Positions 37,507 to 50,260 of a stretch of DNA of 64,000 nt are shown here, piece after piece. The notes beneath the pieces were generated by a model that did not search any database, was not told where the DNA came from, and was given only the letters and a program-made list of their open reading frames with translations. Location of the stretch: NCBI RefSeq assembly GCF_001653235.2, contig NC_035792.1, positions 2,356,001-2,420,000 of the forward strand, given 5' to 3'. The DNA is from Pochonia chlamydosporia 170 (Eukaryota; Ascomycota; Sordariomycetes; Hypocreales; Clavicipitaceae). The position numbers and the translations under genes are program-made. Position 1 is the first letter of the stretch. Every line of letters begins with the position of its first letter.

Positions 37507-40500
37507 GTACATGGGCACGGGACATTGAATAATGGGAAATGGGAAAAGGGGAAAGGTCAAAGACTGTTAGCAACACTTGCAAATTGGTTAGGTTAGGTTG
37601 GATTGGGTTGTCTTGTGCAGAAGAGAGGCTCATTTGGAAAGGTTTTAATGACGACATGGAGCGGGCGTTTTTTCTTTTCTTTTTTGGCTCTGTCCTGGTT
37701 GGCGGGATACATTCATTTGAGGAGCATTTGAGGCATACCCTGGGCGGCACACATGTTTTGATTTTTCTGTTGTCTTCTTTTTCAAATCTTGGTTGTTGTC
37801 AAGCAGATTGGCCGTTAACAAACGTATTACTCCTTTCGGTCGCGACGTGATGCTCGTTTACGGTTTGTTGTCATGGCAAACTGCAGCATGTGGCTATGTG
37901 GAGGGCTACCCAGACTTATGGTCAATACGTACATTTACGGAGTTTCATTGAGTATCCCGTCAAGACAGCCGTTGTCTTGACAGAGTACGGAGTACACAAA
38001 TCATGAATGGAAAACGCCATGTGGTGTTGACACTACGCATGGCCCCTTGCCGCCAACAAACAGCTTGAGGCCTCATAGCGACCATTCAGGCCCATTGAAC
38101 ACGCAAGTACCCTCAGCACAACAAGTCCCGGCCATCTACAACGACCTTGCCCATCGGGTCAATGCGCAAAGCACGCAGCACAGGCTTTAGCGGGCGTAAG
38201 ACGCACCGCACCCTCCGTCCCAATTGGCATTTTGTCCGTGCCTATCCTTGTTCTTCAGCAAATTGCAATGCCGGGGAAGGCTGGTGCCTGGCATTGCCAA
38301 ATGCCCTCAATCCAGTGGTCAGCCGTCCATTGATCGAGAGTAATACCGGCAGGGCGGCTGTAACACTCCAGAACCAGACCCAGACTTGCGCCCACGCCAC
38401 GCCCTTGAGGCATCACCAAGACGCATGTATACGGTTGTATGTGCGTTGACATGTAGGGTTCCAAGACAGGGATGGAAAGGCGGTCGAGGTCGAGGGTGGT
38501 GATACAGGGCTTTCCCGACTGATTCATTCGTACATGATTGCTTCCGTAATAGGTCTGTGGTGCATGTTTGTGTCCGTGTTATCAGTTTTCACCATGGACA
38601 TGACGACGCAAGACATGTATGTACGTAAGCCGCAGGCCAGGCATCAAAATAGCCAGGTGTCGCCATAAATATCTGGTTCAAGAACAGATGACGATCATGC
38701 TGGAGTCGCTGCAAAGGACGGGAATTGGTAGAAGCACCAGACATTCTTAGACAAGACAAGCATGGACGGTTTAGAGACAGAATCACGCCAAGGCAAGGCG
38801 GCATTGAAACTAAACTGAACCAACACAATGTGTTGGATGGCTGCAAAAGGCACGGCATGAGACTTACGCAAGCTTCTGCTGCAGAGTTCAGAGCCGCGTC
38901 GACGCCTGACCCGACCTGACCATTTGGGTGTTAAACAAGCTTAAAATAAGAGCGGATAAGTGGCGATATTGCAACACTGATGCGGCGATGGATCAAGGGT
39001 TGTGTTATGCTGCATGCTTGACTGCATTGCGTGGCAAAGACTACACGGCCAGTGGAATAACACGACGTAATCGAGGTACCAACGAGACTGCATGTACCGA
39101 CTATCGTGATATGACTTGACAAGTTTATGACGTTGAATGTTGAATTTGTAACTGAAGTTTGCTGTGTATCTAAAAGGGGCAATGCTATGCAAATCGTGCC
39201 GTTGTGTTACCAAAATGTCCCAACAAAACCCGGCGTCAATAGCATTAAATCCAGATGTAGACGCTTCAAATGTTACTTTATTACATAAAGTGCCAATTGC
39301 CGAATGGGAACAAAACCGCCAAGACAAGCAGGCAAACAAACAATCCTTCTTTTCTCTCTGCTCCTTTAGATAAAACAAAGTAGCAATGTATCATCCGCAA
39401 ATTGCTCTTACTACACACGCCCCCTTTCATCGGACACTGTGTGCCAAGAATTCACAGACCCGTTGAGTACTTGTACGGAATTTGATGGAGTACGTGTTTT
39501 GGTATTGTCAACTTGAACTTGACGCCAAGACAAGCACCGCACAGCACATGCATCCGTCTGCATTGCGATTACGATACGATGCCACGAATTTTTGGAGATG
39601 AGCCCCGTTCTGACTCGGAGGCTGGCGCGTCCCAAATGTGACTCTGTGTGGGGGAATGATGCTCTCTCCATCCTTTCTTCCTGTTGGTGTTCTGTGCGTT
39701 TGATCCATCTGTTGGTTTGTTGGATGGAGGTGCTCTGCGTTGAAGATATTCGTCATTCATCAAAAGACCTTGCAATAAAGTAACCCATGTGGTCACGGCT
39801 AAACCCGCTAGTCAGGTCACCTTTCCCATTTTGATGGAATTGGAAAAAGGAAACAAAAGCTTATATGCTTAGTGTATCTTGGCCTTCACTTACACCGCCG
39901 CTCCCACTAAAACAACACCTAGACGACTCTTGTATACAACATGTCCTAGAATTACGTTTCACCGTCTGAAAATGTGCAACCATACTGACAGTTCCACGGC
40001 TTTAGGTCATCACTCGCACATCTCCGTTCCAACTCGCCCAAATGTGACCATCGTGGCGAAGCCGCGTAGAATAAGCCAACACCACCAACTCCTCCAACTT
40101 CCTCAAGTCAAACAAAATCTCGGCATGTAATAACAAATCTTGGCTGCATACACGCATTGCAAACCAGAGCACAGCAGCGTCGTACGATTAGCGAAGCCCT
40201 ACTCCGTACGACCGGTCCAACCGAGTCAGTCTAATGAACTGCGGCACCTCGCCGAACCCGTGTGACACGTACAAATGTTTCCGTAGTTTCGTCCTAGCTT
40301 GGCGGGTTGCTGGGATTGGAGGTTTGCCTACGGTTCAACAAGGCCTTGCGTCGGGCGGGATGAACGGAGGCAAAACGTCTTGGCGGTTGTTGAAGCTGGT
40401 GTCTGCTACTGGCTTATACTTGTTGCTTGTGCTGACGGAGAGGTGCTTGGCAATAATGCGCCATGGATTCTAGAAAGGTCTCTTGTTGTACGCTGTTTTC

Positions 40501-43500
40501 ATGTGTATCAGACTGACGGTCTTGGCAGTACAGGATACGGAGGGCGCAGGTTAACTTGAGGTGACTTACAATACAGATCGAAATATCAGCCGCGCCATTC
40601 ATGTATCCAGTTTAGTCAAGCAGAGAAATTATGTCAGTGATGGTCTGGCAGGTACAAATCGGCGGTATCCAGTGTACAGAAAACATACGCTTTGCCCCCG
40701 TGTTCTTCTTTGTGACGAAACCTAGCTTTTCCGACGTACCAAGTTTGACCTGAGCCGCCAGGAACTTGAACCAGCTTTATGTGGATTACCGGTTCTAGTT
40801 CTTCGCATCTCATTGTCTACGGATGCTATCCCGAGTTTGCCATGTCAAAGTTGTATCACAGCCACGGGGATCTCAGGATTCTTATTGCTTTGGTTTGCTC
40901 TCAGGTCAAGAGTCGGACGAGGCATATTTTCAAGTATGCTCCTGTACGTATTACAATTAGTCTCATGAATTGACCTGGATTGAGAGAGTAAGGAGCCTAG
41001 TTAGCTCAAGATATATGGCGTCGTTGCGTATTTAGACTTACCAGCGAAATGAGGGAAAACGGCAACCAGTTGATGAAATTTAGAGTCAACGTGCACATCA
41101 CAAAACTAAAAAATGCATAAATTACACCCTCTAGCCTCAAATTACTCCTCTTTCCGCCGATTTTTACAACTTCTCATCCATTCCCCAAGAATGACTGAAG
41201 TGGCCATTCTTTCGCAACCAAGCGATGACCATGCGTAAACAACTTCCGTCTCCGGGATCCAAGGAACTTGTAACCATCTTTCTTCTGACACCAAATCACT
41301 CATGCAGATAATTCAGCATATCTACGGACAGTCAGAATCGAACTGACATAAGATGAGTGGAAAGCAGAGTCCAATTCTACCTGTTGAGGCACAAGGAACT
41401 GAAAGACCAGCATCATCAACTTGTATCCGAGAGTCGACAGTTTCCCTCGGCCATCCTTCAGGGTAGGAAACTATGGCCTCATCGTCTTGCAATATCGATG
41501 GATAAAGTATTCAGAAGGCACTGGTACTTCCTGAGCTGCTTTCTACTAATGCGCATACCTACATCCACTCCAGTTTTGCACCCCAGAGATCGTGTTGCCA
41601 GGATTTTACTTAGATCACCATCCTCGTCGAAATCCTTCCACAGAAATCCAGTCTTTCCTAGGAAATAGACCATAAATACAGCCTCAATGCCGTTCCCGAC
41701 TTCAAGCGAAGACCCAACGCCATCTTGAAGGCAGCGACATTTCTTATGGCTACTTTCAGAGACCCAGCGCTTTCAGAGAAGAGCGCAAACTACTATGCTC
41801 TGCTCTTTCACATCGACGAACTTTTTGCTGCATCCTTTCCGGTAGATCATAGAAAGCATCAGTATAACCCACAGAGAAGAAAATTGCGAAATAAATATAA
41901 GTGAGCAGCTACAGCTTCGACACATGTCGACTCACATGGCAGGAGTGAGTATTGTCTCATGCAACATGATCGGCCATTTTAGCTCACTACTGGTTCTATC
42001 CCGAAAACACGAGTCTCTTTCAATTTACTAGGTGAAATCTTGCCAAGAAAGCTCCAAACAAGTAGAATACCCAGTATACCGCAGTAAAGTGATGGTCCTT
42101 TTGGTCGATATGGGTATACTTTAGTTCTAATGCGTTATCATTTGGGCGCCAGAAGATTGTTACAGAGTGTTTTTTTAGCATCAAGACCTTTTAATCCTTG
42201 AACTCTCAACCCCGATCAATCCAGCAAAACCCAACTCGCTGCTATGCAATGACAATGCCAGATGTCTCGCCTTTTCCCAATCCTCCCAAGTCAAGGTGGC
42301 GACCAGCTCAGTCCATGGACGTCACATATTCCGGGAAAACATGAATTTAACCCGGCTAATCCAAACTCAACCTCCGCAACGGCAACCGGGCGATCCCAAG
42401 ACCCTTGACCCTTGGCCCTTCATCCCACACTCATCGCCCGGCTCAAAACGTCAAACTAGCAACATGCGCTCGACGCGGCTGAGATGTCGACAGTAGCGGG
42501 AAATAATGTGGCCTATTGGGGCACGGCAACAACGTTCAAGTGTCACGCATTACTTGTGAGGCTGTCGTTGATTCCCATGCCCTTTCCTTATCGCGATGAC
42601 TTGCAGATGATCTGCGTTATTTGCTTTTTCTTCGTGGGCTGGACTCTTTGTTCTGGGCACTGAATTGCAGAGTGGCTCTGAAACAAGAGGCGGACGTTTC
42701 CTTGCCATAGATATTTGCGATTTGTTTCTAATGCCTGGTGCTATAAAATAAATCCCGCATACCTGACATGACAACGCGCTCGTGATTATCACGGCCTGGC
42801 CATTTGCTGTGTGAGAAACTCTGACGTGAGACTGATGCAGTGTTTCCTATGACTATTCTGCTCACGCATTGCATCGTGGGTGCAGTGGATTGGGGTTTGG
42901 CAGCCCGCCACGTCCAGAGAAGTGAGCATGGTGAGATTTCTCCATGTCAATAAACAGAGACCAATGTTGGGATCCGATACTATAAACAGGGAGCCATGAT
43001 CATGCACACACAATGGTGGTTAACGCCTCATCCGTAGCATCCCAAATACAGTCGAAACATATCAAAAGCGGTAGTCGAGAGTTCACGTTTGGGCCTTTCC
43101 TTTCCAATAACTCGAAGAGTTATTTAATAGTTCTTGATATATGGCCAGTAGCCAAGCGCAGTACCAGCAGCTGGGTGGACGGCCCCTTGCTGATGTCGGT
43201 GGACGGAACGTCACATCCCACCAATTCATTTAGAGGCAATATATTGATCAGGTCAACTGGGCTGCATGGCGGATGAAGTATGTGAAAAAGCGCCGCGCCG
43301 CCTCCAACGATAGCTTTGTTGCCGCTTGATTTGCCACTGAATTCCCTTCATTTGTCCGCCTCATTTTTGCTTTTCCATTGTTCCTTTCGAGTTGCGACTT
43401 ATTGGCAGTTGGCAAGGGAAGGAGGGGAGCCTCAACAGTTGAAGTGGCATTCAAAGAATACCGGCGAGTTGTAGTTAGCTACTGAGAGTACCGACCTGCA

Positions 43501-45078
43501 TTGCCAGCTCATCAGCCAAAAACGGGAGCGGCGGGAAGCTACTGCAAGGTGCCCTCCAGTGGGCATGAATGGGAAATGTATTCCCGCCGTGGCGGAGCGG
43601 TGTTAAGGCAGGGACCTGCAAGAACAAGCCTAGGTCATGCTGGAGGCTGTCCGTGGCCTGGTTTGGATGGACGGGGAGGGCGGTAAGGTCAAGTGTCCAT
43701 CTGGTCCTCGGAGACTGGTCAAGTGCATTCTCGCTCAGCTTGAGGTTGAGCTGAAGCCATCCCATCCAGGACGAAGGCTGCCAGAAGAAAAAGAAATGCT
43801 GCATTCGATCGACCTCCATGTTGTTTGTTTGACTTGTTTGAGTCACAACAAGAATTTACTTGCCCGGCGCCTTGTTGGATGATTCAGTTGATGCGAGAGA
43901 CCAGACCAGAACAGAGCAGAACAGACGTTTCTGGAGAGGCGGATGTTCCCGAGCCAAGCGTGGTTACATCCCCTTTGTCCTCAAAAATGCCCATAAATCG
44001 GCACAAGGACAAGGAAGACACAGAGGCACGGTGTCGACAATTGTCTGGGCTCAGAGGCAACGCAGAATTGCTGGCGCCATTTCAGGCTGATATGCACCGG
44101 GTTAGCGGACCGGTTCCAATTGGGACACATCGATGATGCACCGTGACGGTGGCCAGTGGTGATTCGCCCAAGTGCGGACTTGAGAAGCACTTGAGGGCTC
44201 AAACAGGCCTAGGGATGAATTACTGGGATGAATTTAATGCCTGTCCAGGTAAGGGCTGGTATGTCTGGACCCTTTTTCGGGACCCAACATGGATGTTGAG
44301 AGGGGAGATACAGACAAGCATTAGGAGGCAAGGCCACGGGTCCTTTCCTGTGCAGATGGTTTCCAATGGTGGTGCAGCCTGGCGTTTCCTGGTGGTGGGG
44401 GCCGAAAAATGAATCAAAAAACATCGAATCTTTTTTTTTTTTCAATGCACATGGCAAAGAAGATGGCGACGCCCACGGCGGAAACCGGGAATGCCGTGGT
44501 GCATCGTGAAGTAATTGACTGAGAGAGACAATGGTGTTTTTGTGGAGATGAAATGGTGCCTTCGATTCCAGAGTATTCAGAGCTCAAGTGTGCTCTCTGG
44601 TGCTGATTCTTCAGACAGCTGCTATGTCCGTGAAAAAAAAAAAAGTCCAGAGGCCAGATGCCCAGATGTCTGGTTCGTGACGCGGAGAATTCTGGGGTCC
44701 AGGTGACCGCAAGTGGCCACTAGCCGAGGGAATGGGGAAGCTGCGGTTGGCTGTGGTGCCTGTTCAGTGGACATTTGGACCGAGTCAGGCCTAGCCTGCT
44801 CTCGTCTGGTGCGTGTGAGCATCAACATTGAACATCAATTGATTGAATCAACCAGACACTGAATCGGTCATCCTGGACATCTGGAGCCCGGCGCACCACG
44901 GGGCCCAGGCCGTCGTTCGCCGTTCCGAGCCGATCTCAATGCTGGTGAAATGAACAGAACAGATTGACTGGACATGGCATGGACCCTCGAAATTCAATTT
45001 CACCAGACCAGGTTGGACAATCAAGGAGGGCCACGGAATTAATAAGTGGGCTCTGTTGCTGGTTGGTGTCTGGTGCGT

Positions 45079-45120
45079 TCCCCATCAGTGGTCCCCATCA
45101 GTGGTCTCCATCAGTGGTCC
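45079..45120. repeat. 14-bp tandem repeat, three copies
   Basis: Three copies of CCCCATCAGTGGTC (one base changed in the third) in direct tandem. Confidence 0.9.
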
Positions 45121-46129
45121 CCTGCCTGCCCATATCGGCTGCATTGCGGTCAACAGGCACCTGGGCACTTCACACATCCAGATGTCCATTGATCGTAGCC
45201 CCGGCTCCAAGGGTCTCGAGGTCCCCTCATCTCAGGGCTCTCCTCACACCAGACCAGAAATTGACATTGCGAGTCGTTCGTCCGGCTCAGTCACGGTACC
45301 TAGTACTCGACAAGACTCCATACGATTGACGCTTCCAAATACTTTGTGCTTGTGCACCCACCAGAATCTCAACTCTCACGTCTCACCGTCTGCTCTTTAA
45401 TTATTTCTAGCCACCAGTCACCACGCGCTGCGCTCTGTCCTCCACCCAACATCAACATCTCTCCTTTGTATCAGTTGATCTCCGCCGGGCGCTAGTGCAG
45501 CTGCAGAACCGGACCCTTCATGTTTGCGACAATACTGTACGACAAGACGACAACTCTGCCATTTTCGTATCTCGCCGACCCATGTGCTCCGTCATCCTTT
45601 GACAAAACCACATAGCCGCGGCTACCTTGAATATCCTTACAGTACTACATGACCGTCCTCAACCCGACCTTCGAGTAGCTCCCAAACCGACTCATCCACC
45701 AGACCGATTCTCACCATCAGCCGCCACTGGCGATTGGATTTGGATTGCTCGTCCTCTCGCTCTGCCATTGACTTGGACCACCAACAAAAGTTGGGGCTGC
45801 ACGAAAACACACAACCTCTTCCTGCCAAGCTGACTCAAACCGTGTCCATCTATTCGCCCAACACTTGATCCTGCAGCCTCGTCAGCCAGCCACGAGACCA
45901 TTCCCCCGGGCTGGCGCATACACGCTTGTCAGTGCAGTGTTACATCCTCCTTGTCCCGTCCCGTTCCTCGCTCTCGGCGCCGATTCGATTCGATTACATG
46001 TACTCCGTACTCTGCTGCTCTGCCGCTGCCTGCATCGATTGAGTGCCGTCGCGCGGCTCTGGCCTTTGCGCTGAGTACAAAGCTTCTGCTCAGTCTCCCC
46101 CGGCCCCCGGGGCACGGGGAGAGTAATAA

Positions 46130-46156
46130 GCTCCAAGCTCCTAGCTCCTAGCTCCT
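46130..46156. repeat. 8-bp tandem repeat AGCTCCTA
   Basis: Just over three copies of AGCTCC(A/T)A, immediately upstream of the coiled-coil gene start at 46194. Confidence 0.85.
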
Positions 46157-46193
46157 TTGTTGCGTATTGCAGAGTGTGACGTCTGTTTCCGTC

Positions 46194-48176
46194 ATGACGA
46201 AACTCGCTTCGGATTCATTTCTTCCCTCTGGTGCCATCGACGTCCCAACCAACGGGCCAATAGGCCGTGCTGCGTCACATTCTGGCTTTGATGCCTCACA
46301 GCCAGCATCAGCCATGGCCGCCTCTGGAGATGCCTACAACAACCACTACGGTCGTCAACCGCCCCGTCACGTCTCGATTTCCTCTCCGAGCCAAAATGCC
46401 ACCAAGCAAAGCCCCTCGATTTATCCCCCCAGTGCGGACCGTTCGCATCTCAACTTTCCACTAGCTGGCATACACCTTGATACGCCGTCACCGCTAAATC
46501 TTTCCAACTCGATATCACCGGCTGGTGCTGTTGCTGCTGCTGACTCGGCCACACGCAAAACCGGTGGCTCCTTCCATCCCAACCTTTCCTCGCTCTCACC
46601 GCCTGCTAGCTGGGACATTGGAGGCGCTTCCCTGGCCAGATCAGTGTCCGCTGACGCATCAATTCCTCCCCAGACGCCGTCTCGGGTATTTTCTGGATTG
46701 GGTGGTCATTCATCACTGGTCGAGAACTGGAGGTTGGAGAGAAGCAACCTCGATGCTCTCAGACGACGGGCGGAGAAGCTGTACCGTGATCAGCAGTCAG
46801 TCATTGACGAGATGAGCGAGGAATGGCTGAAGGAGAAGACAGAAATGTCAAATCTCATACAGGGCCTTAGAGAGCGTATTCAACGACTAGAAGGAGAGAA
46901 TACCGTTCTCAAGACAATTGCCTCGCATACTACACAAATCCCCGGTCTAATATCACCACACAACAGTTTGCAAAGCGGCAGTGGCGATATGCCAAACAGC
47001 CATTCGCCATCTCTCGCTTCGAACAAGTCGCCACCACCCCGACCTTCTGGGCGAAGTGCTAGTGAAACTTCGGCGTCGTTTGATTTACCCCCTGGATTAG
47101 ACGGTGCCTCGCGACGGCCTCATTATTTTGCCAAGCACGGAGGCAGTCCTTGCATCTCGCCGACTGCCGTCCCTGCACACGGCATCCACATACCGCTGAG
47201 TCCTCGCACAGAGCCTCAAAGGTCCGTCGCCACAGACTTCCTGTCATCTTCGTCTCCAGAGACCAATGGCGATGTTCCTATTATCGATGTCCGGGAAATA
47301 GACCCCAAACTCGAAGGCATTCCGATTAAAGCCACCGCTGTCCAAAAATCAACGTTTGATCCAATCTCAAACCAACCTGACAAAGTTCCAAGCCCTCCTG
47401 GTGCTGGTGCTCCCGCGCCAGTTGCCAGTGCTCGTAACGACGAGCAACACAAACAGAAGGCAGAGGTTTCGACCCGGGAGAGATTTCGATTCGATCGCCG
47501 TCGATCTGGTATCACTCCGCTCGTCCCTTCAAAAGATCAAACAAAGCAGATCCTGGCAACCGACGAAACTCGACGACTAACCATGCATGCCGGACATACG
47601 CCGAACCACTCTTTGTCGCTATTTCCCACCATGACCGCTACTGAAAGCAGCTCAGCTGGAGCTCGGAGCCAGGAGACCACACCGACCGCATGGGCATCTT
47701 CGGGGTTTGCTGACCAGCACGAAGAGACAGATCCCAGTGACGATTGCGACGGCAACCCCCGGAACCTGAAGGAGAACGTCGATGACCACAACGATCAGCT
47801 GGATGGGGGTATTGATGAAGACCTCGAGGCTTATCTGGAGCCCTCTGATGATGTTCCTCTAAAAGGTCCGCTCATGATCAAGAACATACCGGCTCAGGAT
47901 GAAATATTTTGGGAAAAGGTGAATCAGAGGCTAGATCCCATTAGTCGCGGCCAGGACGCACTTCCTAAGGTCCTCCAGTCACCGGAGCACGAAGCTCCCC
48001 ACAACCCTCTGGAGGCAACCCAGCAGACATTTGGACCCGTTCGGAAGCCGGACAATGAGAGTGCTGCCGTGGAAAGCGATGATGAAGCAGGAGACGGGAA
48101 GGCCACTGTTGAGCCAGATGTGCCACTCAAGTTCAGAAGCACTTCCAATTTTGGTGCGCCTTTTGGCATTGTATAA
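46194..48176 (+). CDS. Low-complexity protein with a central coiled coil, unknown function
   Basis: An uninterrupted frame of 660 residues from ATG 46194. A CAG that could be an acceptor (near 46170) lies just upstream, so a leader intron or an extra 5' exon is possible. Residues 1-170 are Ser/Pro/Ala-rich. Residues 174-245 form a charged helix with heptads (LDALRRRAEKLY, EMSEEWLKEKTEM, LRERIQRLEGEN), a likely dimeric coiled coil. Residues 250-540 are again Ser/Pro-rich. Near the end are an acidic segment, then PLKGPLMIKNIPAQDEIFWEK (about 560-580), and a terminal VPLKFRSTSNFGAPFGIV block that looks conserved. I do not recognise a named family; a scaffold or regulatory role is only a guess. 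It converges on ATG3 with about 0.9 kb between the stops. Confidence 0.85.
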   Translation: MTKLASDSFLPSGAIDVPTNGPIGRAASHSGFDASQPASAMAASGDAYNNHYGRQPPRHVSISSPSQNATKQSPSIYPPSADRSHLNFPLAGIHLDTPSPLNLSNSISPAGAVAAADSATRKTGGSFHPNLSSLSPPASWDIGGASLARSVSADASIPPQTPSRVFSGLGGHSSLVENWRLERSNLDALRRRAEKLYRDQQSVIDEMSEEWLKEKTEMSNLIQGLRERIQRLEGENTVLKTIASHTTQIPGLISPHNSLQSGSGDMPNSHSPSLASNKSPPPRPSGRSASETSASFDLPPGLDGASRRPHYFAKHGGSPCISPTAVPAHGIHIPLSPRTEPQRSVATDFLSSSSPETNGDVPIIDVREIDPKLEGIPIKATAVQKSTFDPISNQPDKVPSPPGAGAPAPVASARNDEQHKQKAEVSTRERFRFDRRRSGITPLVPSKDQTKQILATDETRRLTMHAGHTPNHSLSLFPTMTATESSSAGARSQETTPTAWASSGFADQHEETDPSDDCDGNPRNLKENVDDHNDQLDGGIDEDLEAYLEPSDDVPLKGPLMIKNIPAQDEIFWEKVNQRLDPISRGQDALPKVLQSPEHEAPHNPLEATQQTFGPVRKPDNESAAVESDDEAGDGKATVEPDVPLKFRSTSNFGAPFGIV

Positions 48177-49071
48177 AACAATTGTCCAGAGGCGGTGTCC
48201 AGATGGAGGTAACACATACTTTGACGAAATTATTCTTTACGTGCATTTTGTCTTTTTTGAAACGCACTTTCACCGTATACCCCTTTTTCTTTGTTCGTTC
48301 ATGCTCAGCCACGGTGGCAGAATTGAGAGGATGCGTTTATGAGTGAGTGAGTGGGCAGTCGGAATGGGGCTCATTAGTAGATAGACACATAGCATTGCAT
48401 CAGCATCTTAGCATTCGGCTCGCGGTATGCCACTGGAGGGTATTTTCCAGCCGTTTTATTTCTTTTGCGTGTTTATATTGAAACCTCGAATTCAATCCAG
48501 ACTTGGATGCGGTGTACTTGCCTACTCCTGTGTGTTGGCGTGCGATTTTATGAGCCAGTCTGGACTTTGAAACATGCTTTGACTCTTGTATTTGTACTCT
48601 TTGGTGTGGTCTTGTCTCGGTCTGTTTTGACCAGCTACCATTAACATTGGGAAAGATGGTGATTGGGTTGTAATTTGTTGGCCAAACCAGGACTTCTACG
48701 TGGAATAGTCTGCGGAAATAATACTACCACTTCAACCACTATAGGTAGATTCTTATCACGGGTGACAGCAATTAATTACGCTTCAAGCCTAAACTAGCGA
48801 GGCTAAAATAAAGCCTTCATTTATTATTGAACTGAATTGGGAAGATGAAGAGCGTGCTGACAATCTGGATCTTGATGATGGCTACCCTAGAGCAGGACCG
48901 ACTCGAAATTTAGCTGTGGTTCCGCTACGATATCCAATTTCATTCTCGCCGTGTCAAATACGCGCGTTACTCATAAGATTTATCTAGCGCTGTACTATTC
49001 TTTGAAAAAACGCAACTGAACCAATAACGCCGTACATCGGCATAGTGCATCAAAGCAATACAAAAATGTCC
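48177..49071. other. Spacer between convergent coiled-coil gene and ATG3
   Basis: This holds the 3' untranslated regions of both genes. There is no further gene. T-rich DNA after 48230 on the plus strand is consistent with a 3' end region. Confidence 0.6.
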
Positions 49072-50260
49072 TCACACTCCCATCGTGAAGTCGTGTTCAA
49101 TGCCTGGAGTCACGCTCGCCATGAACTAGGAATAAGTTAGAATGTATCACTCTCAAACAATACGTGTGCTTGGTGTCGGAAAATTTTGGAAAAACACTCA
49201 CCTTTAAGAAAACGACAAGGTACTGATCTACCCGAATCGCAACGTCTTGCTCATCAGCATCCACGCCTTCAACTTCCTCCCACTCATCTTTATCAGCTGC
49301 TTCCTGCGCACTCTTGACATCCAGCTTGGCAACTTCGTCAACTAGACCTTCCATGCCGGGGTCATTTCCCACAGTTTTACCGGACTTGAGTTTATCCCTG
49401 CGAATGCGGAGGGCGGCATCGGCACGATCGAGAAGCGTTTTCATGACGGAGGCGTGTTTGCAGGGGTGCACGCTAGCCATCTTGATGTTGTTTGCGAAGA
49501 AGGGGAAGTCTTCGAGAGTGACGGTCTTGTCCTTGTAGTCACCCACGATGTCGTCCATCATGCTTTGAGGGGGTAGAGGCTGTCCGTTGGGCAAGTATCC
49601 TGAGAGATAGAGGCGGGGGGTTCGATAGTATGGTGAGTACATAATGTACAAGGTATATGTTCGTCTTCCACTAGATAAGAGAAGAAGGTCAGTCATCCAT
49701 ACGTATGTGGGACATCAACGATACATAGACGCAACTAACCCGCTCTTGGACTCGGCGCTGGTGTCACGGATAATGGCATCGTCGTCATCCTCGTCCTCCA
49801 TGTCGGGGATATCATCATCCAAGTCCGTTGTATCAGCCAAATTTCCGGCATCATCGACCGCTCTAACGTCCCGGGCCTTCAAAGGCTGTGAACTAGCCAG
49901 CCCGCCCGTTCTCAGCCATCCATCGTCGTCTGCCGCGCCACCAGCGCCTTTGAAGTCATCGCCATCGTTGACGATGGCCTCCTCATGGCCCGCATCTCCT
50001 GCAAAGTCGTCATCTAGTCTCCGATGGCAGGGGACATTCCGTGTAACGAGATATTGCTTCCCTGGAGGTAGATAGCTCACGCGGTTGCTTTCGGTGTCGG
50101 CATCGCCCCAAGACCAGGTTGGGAACTTGTACACCAGATAGTCTCCTGCCGCGACGAATTCTTCCGGCGTAACCTGTCCGGTCTGTCTGAAGGTTGAGTT
50201 GTGAGTTACCGGAGTATACCGGTCCCGAAGGGTGTTAACCGTCGACCGGATGTAGTTCAT
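49072..50260 (-). CDS. ATG3: Autophagy E2-like conjugating enzyme Atg3
   Basis: Transfers the ubiquitin-like Atg8 to phosphatidylethanolamine, the step that builds autophagosome membranes; it receives Atg8 from the E1 Atg7. Exons on the minus strand: 50260-49740, 49670-49202, 49125-49072. They join to 1044 nt, or 347 residues. The N-terminus [20 protein letters not shown] is the membrane-sensing helix region typical of Atg3. A block with [24 protein letters not shown] and RRLDDDF follows. Residues about 85-170 are the acidic flexible insert that binds Atg7 and Atg8. The catalytic cysteine is in [10 protein letters not shown] (about residue 243). The last exon encodes [17 protein letters not shown], the standard C-terminus. 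Introns have GTTAGT and GTGAGT donors and CTAG acceptors. Confidence 0.97.

Larger units (their letters stand above)
37507..46193. other. 8.7 kb gene-poor region
   Basis: No supported gene is seen. The TACGGAGTA word occurs at 37986, 40200 and 46001. Around 41000-42200 the DNA looks more AT-rich than its surroundings and has short minus-strand frames interrupted by stops, possibly a decayed gene. A 14-base unit is repeated at 45079-45120. The last 700 bases are pyrimidine-rich and are the likely promoter and leader of the coiled-coil gene. Confidence 0.45.

Noticed and set aside
41326..41395. tRNA-like T arm on the minus strand (GTCAG, TTCGATT, CTGAC)
   Set aside because: The acceptor and anticodon stems do not pair in any alignment I tried, so it is a chance T-arm resemblance and not a tRNA gene.
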